Assembly: GCA_963682025.1 (NCBI GenBank)
Contig: OY821517.1
Coordinates: 233,871,326-233,935,325 of the forward strand
Source of the DNA: Cordilura impudica
Taxonomy: Eukaryota; Arthropoda; Insecta; Diptera; Scathophagidae
Reading direction: 5' to 3'
Length of the DNA: 64,000 nucleotides
Positions 56,490 through 64,000 of the stretch are shown in pieces. The position numbers were made by a program, and so were the translations under genes. Position 1 is the first letter of the stretch, and each line of letters starts with the position of its first letter. The notes below the pieces were generated by a model. It did no database searches. It was not told the origin of the DNA and worked only from the letters and a program-made list of their open reading frames with translations.

Positions 56490-58093
56490 ATGCATGTTAT
56501 AGCGTGTGATTTAATGTAAACATTGACAACATGCTTACGACAATGCTTTGTTTTGCGGTTGAGTTTCTTTCCACATTTTCTATTCTAGTAAACATAATTA
56601 TTACACATATAGTTTGTGGGGTAAACAACCAGTACTATTGGCTAATGCAATTGATACTACTGACCCATTAATATTTATTTTTAATTCTGTTTTGAGTAAA
56701 TGTAATTGCTACACATGCAGTTTCTATTTGGACAATATTTGAATAATTTGAAGTAAATTATGAAACTCCATAAATGGAAACTGACATAGAGAGAAGCTCC
56801 GCCCTACTACAAAATGCATTGGATACATTTAATATTATTGAGCGTATTTTAGAAAATCGCTCTTAGAATTATAAGATATTGAGTGTACTTTAGAAAGTCA
56901 CTCATAGCGTAGAAGTCTAGAACTTCTCATATGGTATTTATAAGCAAGAGTTTTAGAAAATAAAGACAATTCTGGTTTTGTGATCAGAAGAAACTACTAG
57001 CATAAATCTGCTGGATTTTTCTTTCAAACCTTAAATATAATAATGAAATCACTATATGACGATCCTGCCAAATTAAAAGTGCTTGACCGCACTGGTTGAT
57101 GTGCTATACGATTGCACCAATCATATAGTGCTTAAATGCACCATAATAAATAATCCTGATAAAGGATAAAAACAAAACTGAGTGCTTGAATATTTTGCAA
57201 CAGCGATAATAATAAATATTGTCCTGACGTAGACCAGCTAAGTTCCGTCAGCTGCGTTGATGATGAGCATAAAAGAGGGTCCACAGCCCATAACGATAGA
57301 GCAGTATCGAGCAAGACAGACCAACAACAGGAAAACTAATACAACAGAAACCCCAAAACATCACAACATCCATCAAAAGGAAAAGAAGAGGTGGTTACCT
57401 CCAACGCTACAAAAGGGAGAAAGCCATTCTATTGCGACTTGTGAATGCAACACCACCCCCAAACTGGACTAATGCATGCAGCATTTGGAAGCGGATAGAA
57501 GATATAGAATTTCTAATGGCGCAATTTTTGGAAAAACGCCAAAAATAAAATAATAACTTTTTTTTCTACAGAATAAATTTTTTCTTTGTAAACGAAGTGC
57601 GTCTAATCCGCACTCATAGGGCCTGTAAGCGATAACTCGCTCGTGGCAAAAATAGGGAACAGACATATATACAAAAAAATTTTTTTTCAATATGATAAGG
57701 TTAATAGGAATAATAGCTATAATCTTAACAATAATTGCTTCTGAAGAACTACATTATAAATTTTGCTCAAGATGAAATTGAAGATTTTAGCATATTATAA
57801 AATGTATTTTCCATAGGAAAGATATTCAATAGAAAACAACATAAATAAATAACTATTTTAAAAAAAAAGGAAGAAACCAATCATTTGGGAGAATTAGTTG
57901 CTGATGAAATAGAGAATTTAAATATTGTAGAAAGATAATTTTCATTAAAAAATATTTTTAAGAAAAAGAAAAATTAATAGAAATAAGAAAAGAAATGTTA
58001 TAAAATAAAACCAAATTTTTTTTATATAAAAACAAAAAAAAAAATAATTTACATAAATTATAGAACAATATAGATTTAATACAATAACTTCGT
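56490..58093 (+). mobile_element. Ty3/Gypsy element: 5' LTR-like region and leader
   Basis: Matches the inverted copy at 2041-3057 plus 7147-7400. It contains TATTTATAAG (56935-56944) as a likely TATA box after two AGTGTACTTTAGAAAGTC-type repeats, and a conserved GCGATAACTCGCTCGTGGC block near 57631-57649. A hydrophobic pre-gag peptide frame lies near 57650-57780, and a related tail-like peptide at about 57900-57975. The LTR/leader boundary and primer-binding site were not found with confidence because no 3' LTR is visible downstream of pol. Confidence 0.65.
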
Positions 58094-59236
58094 ATGGATG
58101 CCTTGGAAAATTTAAAGACATTAGTAGTCATTGCAAGAAAAAGCTTAGGACGTCCGTACTCGGAAGATACGATAACAGCGAAAAAACTAGAGCTAGAAAA
58201 TATAGAAAAGGATTTTGTAGATAATCTATTAAAAATTGTATCGAAGGAAGAGAAAACTCTGCTAACACAAGAATTTAAGAACTTACAGAAAGAGGCGTTA
58301 GATATACTAAACCTACATTTAGAAAAGAAAACTAACGAGGTAAAAAGACATGGTATCATAATGGAAACTATGGATATACATGAGCTAAATGGCATTAGCA
58401 AACTTGTGCTAGTATTTACAGGAAAAAAAGGAGAATTAGACAATTTTATAACAAGATTAGAATTGGCAAATGGTACAATTACTGAAGCCAAACAAAATTG
58501 TTTTTTTTAATACATATTTAAGACTTGCTTAGAAACAAAGGTACAGAATATCGTGAGACAGGAAACTGATCCAAACAATATTTCAGAATTAATAAGGGCA
58601 TTGAAATAATCATATAGACCAGTTGAGACCACAAGTGTTGTTCTGAATAAAATATCAAAATTGACTCAGAAGGGTGAATCAGTGAGACAATTTGCAGACC
58701 GGGTTCAAGAACTATTTGCAGAACTCAATGAGATCCAGATATCATAGATCGAGGAAAATGATAGGGCATCAATATTCCGAACGAATAATTTAACAGCGTT
58801 TAATGTATCGACCATTAACGCTAGTAGAGTTTCGACCTTCACAGAGGCACTGGAAATCGCTGAAGAGTCTGAGGCTAATTTGAGACAGGACCAAGTGCTC
58901 TATTCTACTGATAATTTCACGAACAGTCAACAGGGACGGACAAAATGCGGAAAATGTGATCAAAGCCATTTTAATGGTAGATGTCCTGCTGATGGTGTGA
59001 AATGCAATAAATGTGGCAAATTGAGTCACGTTGGGAGAATATGCCGATCTAACTTGATGAACAATAATAACAATAATAATGGAAATAGAGCTAACAACAG
59101 TTCCACTAGACATCGTAATAATAATAATAGAAATTCTAATAATGGGAACAGAAGATACAATATAAATCAGATAGGTGACCAAGGAAACTCCCTAGGGCCG
59201 GAGACTTCTCGACAGGTATCTCCGAGAACCCAATAA
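58094..59236 (+). pseudogene. Gypsy gag: capsid and nucleocapsid
   Basis: Structural protein of a Ty3/Gypsy element. ATG at 58094 (MDALENLKTLVVIARKSLG). The capsid-like part includes LVLVFTGKKGELDNFI, then, after a frameshift near 58508, sequence through VRQFADRVQELFAEL. At about 58945-59045 lie two zinc knuckles, CGKCDQSHFNGRC and CNKCGKLSHVGRIC, followed by an Asn-rich tail. Stops near 58606 and 58745 and one frameshift break it. Ends TAA 59234-59236. Confidence 0.85.
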
Positions 59237-59276
59237 ATAACGAGAAAATATATAGTATATCATCAAATCTTAGAAA

Positions 59277-62200
59277 TTACATTAAGTTGAATGTGCTGAA
59301 CACCGAACGCATTCTTAATTTTTTAATAGACACAGGTGCAGATATATCACTGTGCAAGGAAAATTTATTAGACCAATATGATATAAATTTGGATGATATA
59401 TGTAATTTAAGTGGGATATCAGAGGGACAGGTGAGGTAGGGATAGAAATAAATGACAATATTATTAGACATAAAGTGCAATTAGTTAGGGATAATTTTCC
59501 CATAAACACGGATGGAATTTTGGGTAGAGATTTTCTATCAAAATTAAGGTGCAAAATTGACTACGATAGATATATTTTAACATTTGAGTTGAATGGCAAG
59601 GACATTATAATTCCAATCAATGATAACACATTTAACGTCAATTATGTAGAGATACTACCAAGGAGTGAAATGATAATACCTTTTCCGATAAAATTAATTG
59701 AGGATAGCTTGGTTTTGAATAGAGAAATTATGGAAGGTGTGTATTTAGCTAACATTATAGTGCCAAAGGAAGGTAATCAACATATAAAACTATTGAACGT
59801 GACGGCTAAAACCAATATAGTAGAAAATCTTAGAATACAAACAACACCATTGAAAAACTATGAAATTTTTTCATCTAGGATACATAAAGGAAATAATGAA
59901 AATGCTTCAGCAAGATTTGCAAGGCTACTTAATGATTTTAAATTAAGCAATATGGATGATGGGGAAACACAAGAAATAGAAGATATTTTGAGAAGATATC
60001 AGTTCGTATTCCATCTAGAGGGTCAGGATTTGACGACCAATAATTTCTATGAGCAGACGATAGATTTACACGATGATAAACCAGTGTATATAAAGAATTA
60101 CCGTTTACCACATGCACAAACTGCAGAAATAAATTCTCAGGTACAAGATTTGTTAAAAAAGGGTATAATAGAACCATCCATTAGTCCATTCAATGCTCCA
60201 TTGTTATTAGTTCCAAAAAAGGGACAGACTGATTTGAAGAAATGGAGACTGGTAGTTGATTTTAGAAAATTAAATGACAAGATTGTGAACGATAAATTTC
60301 CTTTGACGAGATTAGACGATGTTTTGGACAAACTTGGCAGAGCCAAATATTTCTCAACTTTAGATATGACGAGTTCGTTCCACCAAATAGAACTTGATCG
60401 ACAATCACGTCCATACACTGCATTCTCAACACCTGACGGTCATTATCAATATACAAGACTACCTTTTGGTTTGAAAATATCATCAAACAGCTTTCAACGT
60501 ATGTTGACGATAGCTTTGTCTGGCCTAGAATCCGAAGCTTTTCTATATGTTGATGACATAACCGTTTTCGGATGTATTTTAAAACATCATAACGCGAATT
60601 TGATAAAGGTTCTGGACAGGTTGACAAGGTATAATTTGAAACTTAATGCGAGTAAATGTTGTTTTTTAAGGCCTGAGGTAATATATCTTGGCCATTTGAT
60701 AACTCCGAACGGTATTAAACCAGACCCGGGAAAATTTGGGACAATAGAAAGATATCCAACACCCAAAAACGCGGATGAAGTGAGAAGATTCGTGGCATTT
60801 TGTAACTATTACTGAAGGTTCATCGCTAACTTCGCTGTCATAGCAAATTGCCTAAATGGATTATTGAGAAAGAAAGCAAAATTTGAATGGACAGGGCAAC
60901 ATCAATCTGCTTTTGAGTTGTTAAAACAAAAATTGATAAGTCCACATATTTTGCAATATCCAAATTTTGAAAAACCCTTTTTCTTGACCACCGATGCGTC
61001 CGACTTTGCTTTAGGAGCTATATTATCACAAGGTGAAATTGGTGAAGACAGACCAATATCTTATGCTAGTCGTTCATTGAATAAACACGAAAAGAACAAA
61101 CCAGTAATAGAAAAATAATTACTTAGCATATATTGGGGTATACAATTTTTTAGACCGTATTTGTATGGTAAAAAATTTGTTGTCGTAACTGACCACAGCA
61201 TTATTTTCTCACCGAAATTCAAGCTCAAAATTAACAAGGATCCGATTAGAACTATCTGATTATGACTTTCAGATTGTATACAAGAAAGGCATTAACAATA
61301 CTAATGCAGATGCACTTTCGAGAATAAACTTAGACTCTGACATACTAAAGAAAATGATACCTCATAAGATAGACGAATTAATAAAAAAGGCATTGGTGAT
61401 AACAAGAGGAATGAGTGAGAAGAAAACTCACAAAAAGGCAGTAAATGAAGTAACAGATGGGACGACCAAAGGAGAGTCTGATCAACTCATAGTCTGGGAC
61501 TGTACATCGATAAACGATATAAAGCGCGCGAGGAAATTAAAATTTGTATTAGATAAGAGGTGCACTAAGGAAAAAAAAAATTGAGGACGATAATAGTCTC
61601 AATATAACTGCCGTAAGATTTAGCGACAATCCATATTAGTTAGAGAAACTAATATCTACATTAGAGAGATTGAATTATAGAAGTTACGCTCTCGAAAAGA
61701 GTGATAACATATTCAACATAGTCACCCATGAGAAATTCAAAGAAATCATAAATAGAGAAAAGAAAACTGACGTCAGAATAAAGTTATATAGAAATCCTCA
61801 AAGAATAGTAAATGAAGATAGAGAAAAGGAACTAATAGAATGTTATCATAATACACCATGCGGAGGACATTTTGGGGTAAGGAAGACAGTACTCCGATTG
61901 AAACAAAAATATAGTTGGAAGAATATGAACAAAATGGTTAAGGAATTTATAGGAACGTGTGATCTTTGCCAGAGAAATAAGCAAATAAAACACACTAAAG
62001 AACCATTGAAAAAGACTGACACACCAAATAAAAGTTTTGAGACAATTGTAATAGATACAGTGGGTCCATTAAGATCATCGGGAGGTTACATACTTACGAT
62101 ACAATGCGAGCTCACCAAATATGTAATAGCTTGTCCATTAGAGACAAAGGAAGCTAAATCAATAGCGAGAGCGCTAGTGGAAAACGTAATATTAAAACAT

Positions 62201-62828
62201 GGAACATTTAAAACATTAAAATCAGATAATGGTACTGAATTTACGAACAAAATATTTATGGGAATATGTGAATTGAAAGTGGAGCAAAAATTCTCCACAC
62301 CTTAATTTCATGAAACTCTAGGGACGGTTGAGAAAAATCATAGGGTATTAAATGAATATTTTTTCTATCCTTCGTTGAAGATGATAATTGGTGTGCTTGG
62401 ATTCCATATTATACCTTCGCGTATAATACTACTCCACATATTGACACTGATTATTCACCATTTGAATTGATTTTTGGTAAATTACCTGGAGATGATATAA
62501 TTCGAGACAACAATAAAGTATATGATTTTGAGAATTACCTTAACGAGTTAAAAACTAGACTAAAATATTCATTACAAAATGCAAACAGAATGACAGAAGA
62601 AGTAAATTTAAAAAGAAAATTAGATTCATATAAAAATTTTAATAGTATAGAATTAAAAATAGGAGATTTAGTTTTAGTCAAAATTACAAATAAAAAAAGA
62701 ATCAGTCACCATACCAAGGACCGTACGAGGTCATTAGTATTCAAGATTTGAATGTGACCATTAAAACTAACAATAAAACAAAAATTGTACATAAGAATTT
62801 ACTAAAGAAATATAATAAGAAATTGTAA
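59277..62828 (+). pseudogene. Gypsy pol: protease, RT, RNase H, integrase
   Basis: The order protease-RT-RNase H-integrase defines Ty3/Gypsy. Protease: FLIDTGADISL (about 59316) and GILGRDFLSKL. RT: WRLVVDFRKLNDKIV (about 60245), FSTLDMTSSFHQI, LPFGLKISSNSFQ and the catalytic FLYVDDITVFG (about 60541). RNase H: LTTDASDFALGAILSQGE (about 60985) and NADALSRI (about 61303). Integrase: an HHCC finger ending TCDLCQRNK (about 61956), first Asp in IDTVGPL, second Asp in SDNGTEF, Glu in LGTVEKNHR (about 62320), and a C-terminal SPYQGPYEVI-type module to TAA 62826-62828. Breaks include a frameshift near 59430 and stops at 60813, 61116, near 61258 and near 62303. No env is recognisable after pol. Confidence 0.92.
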
Positions 62829-63060
62829 AAAAACACCAAATTTTTTTATATGTAAACACGTGTTTTTAACAAGTATAACATAAACAAAAGAGAAATTCGA
62901 AATTTAATTATGTCATTAAAATTAGTAATCAGACATATCCATTCATAGAATTTATTTAAGTAAGATATAAAAAAAATATAAAAAAATGCATACATATAAT
63001 TATATCATAAAATAAATGTACTATAAATACGTCACAATAGCTCTGATTCTTTACTTACAC
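62829..63060. other. A+T-rich junction after pol, no LTR seen
   Basis: The first 45 bases (ACACCAAATTTTTTTATATG) resemble the pre-gag sequence near 58008-58030, but nothing here matches the 5' LTR region. The 3' LTR is missing or too diverged to see. Confidence 0.5.
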
Positions 63061-63394
63061 AAATTTGCACAATTTTACACAAAGTTACACAAAGTTACCC
63101 AAACGTGTTTCTTTACTCCAAAATTGTGTAAATGAGAGCGATTTATTTTTTCTCTTAACGTCAAAATGCGTTTCTCTTTTACACAAAGTTACCCAAAAAA
63201 ATTCTTCGTGTAAGTTTGAGTAAAGTCAGAAACAATCAGCTGTTTGAAACGTCAGCAGTAAAACATATGTTTTGTTTGTGAAAAAAATTAACAAAAGTGA
63301 AGCGAATTTTGTGCAGTGAACATTGCATAAATAAAGTGTTTGTGTAGTTTATATTACATAAGGTTTTAAAATAATTATATTTCAGACTTCTGCA
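63061..63394 (+). other. Upstream region of the Harbinger-type gene
   Basis: Contains direct repeats of TTACACAAAGTTACCC (about 63085-63100 and 63179-63194) and related words, possibly subterminal repeats of the element. The terminal inverted repeat cannot be checked because the other end is outside the window. Confidence 0.4.
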
Positions 63395-64000
63395 ATGGAA
63401 ACCAATAGCGAAAAGGTAAGTGAATGTGCGTTTATAAATCCCGAAATAAAGTAACATTGTTTTTTTGCAGGCGGGAGATTATGTCGCACCGATAGGTCCT
63501 GAGGAGGCCGGAAACGCGAAAGTTCTAATTTATGAACTGATGTTTTTTTCAAGTGACTCGAGTGATAACAGTGAATCAAGTGACTCTAGTGACGATGAAT
63601 AATTGGTACGGTTGATTGCCCATGAGTCAAGCAGCGAAGAACTTGACAGTATACTGTCGGCTTATGAAGTGTTCCAGCGGAAAAAGCGGAATTGTATAAA
63701 AAACTATCTTGAGGACGTTGTGCCGACATATACTGAGACAGAATTTAGGCAACACTTCCGCATCTCCAAAGAGTTGTTTAAAAACTTGTCGGCCCGCATA
63801 AACGATGCTGAGTGGTACCAAAAACTTCGTGAAGACAAGCGGCTGCCAGCAACCACATATTTGGCCGTTTTTTTTATGGTTTGCTGGACACGAGGCATGC
63901 AGTTATAGGGATCTTGCGGACCGTTTTAACATATGCGTTGCTAGTATAAGCCGCATTATTGCGAAAGTGACCACGTTTATCAGTAGCTTCAGTCCAGAAG
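63395..64000 (+). pseudogene. PIF/Harbinger (HARBI1-like) transposase, N-terminal part
   Basis: Nuclease of a PIF/Harbinger transposon; the catalytic domain lies beyond the window. Exon 1 63395-63415 (METNSEK), a 55-base intron (GTAAGT ... TTTTGCAG), exon 2 from 63471. An acidic Ser/Asp-rich stretch (SSDSSDNSESSDSSDDE) is followed by an in-frame TAA at 63601-63603, then EELDSILSAYEVFQRKKR, FRQHFRISKELFKNL (about 63750) and, after a frameshift near 63880, the helix-turn-helix typical of HARBI1, CSYRDLADRFNICVASISRI (about 63902-63961). Two breaks make it non-functional unless they are assembly errors. Confidence 0.8.

Noticed and set aside
58790..59182. Frame of 130 codons on the minus strand over gag
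   Set aside because: Shadow of the plus-strand zinc-knuckle and Asn-rich coding sequence.
62829..63060. Possible env gene after Gypsy pol
   Set aside because: Only about 230 bases of A+T-rich sequence with no long frame or membrane protein signal before the Harbinger region.

Overview
This is a strongly A+T-rich eukaryotic window made almost entirely of transposable elements and simple repeats. It suggests a higher fly (Diptera, Brachycera). Reasons: DINE-1/mini-me-type Helitron-like elements with (TA)n and (GTCY)n microsatellites, a Jockey-clade LINE with an arthropod Inr/DPE promoter, Penelope-like elements and a Tc1-type transposon. The species cannot be named. No tRNA, rRNA or CRISPR array was seen. 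The only sign of an ordinary host gene is one candidate exon (52983-53141, minus). Nearly every coding region carries frameshifts or stops, so these are decayed copies.

Layout. 1-1564: Polinton/Maverick remnants (DNA polymerase B C-terminus, then integrase C-terminus with chromodomain). 2041-7400: an inverted Ty3/Gypsy LTR/leader copy split by a 4.1 kb DINE-like element (A). 7400-8297: LINE fragment. 8299-16144: a DINE 3' end, then a 7-bp satellite array holding a 3.0 kb canonical Helitron (copy 1, 8787-11787). 16229-17102: a broken, intron-containing Myb/SANT (zeste-like) gene. 17762-25036: a Penelope-like element (PLE1, minus) with hammerhead-ribozyme motifs, split by a full-length Jockey-type LINE (18538-22771). 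25037-48099: a 23 kb nest of DINE-like elements inserted into the 3' part of a second PLE (PLE2, minus, resuming at 48100). 49563-50898: an inverted third PLE. 51368-52332: an old DINE copy. 54373-55923: a Tc1-like transposon. 56490-62828: a Ty3/Gypsy element with a 5' LTR-like region, gag and pol but no visible 3' LTR. 63395-64000: the start of a PIF/Harbinger transposase.

The nest can be read layer by layer because the window holds its own empty sites. Element Z (25037-48099, minus) sits between T and T of a PLE. Into Z went Helitron copy 2 (25493-28490), a composite D1-D2-Y (30826-43073, plus) and element A' (43114-47326, minus, the inverted partner of A). Y carries three short MITE insertions that are absent from the same positions in Z. 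D2 looks like the product of unequal crossing-over between the 5' ends of D1 and Y.

What works together: GIY-YIG endonuclease plus RT in the PLEs, with terminal hammerheads; EEP endonuclease plus RT in the LINE; gag-protease-RT-RNase H-integrase in the Gypsy element. The Helitrons, DINE-like elements and MITEs encode nothing obvious and would depend on enzymes supplied elsewhere. Long reading frames inside the 7-bp satellite and the Helitron arrays are artefacts of the repeats.
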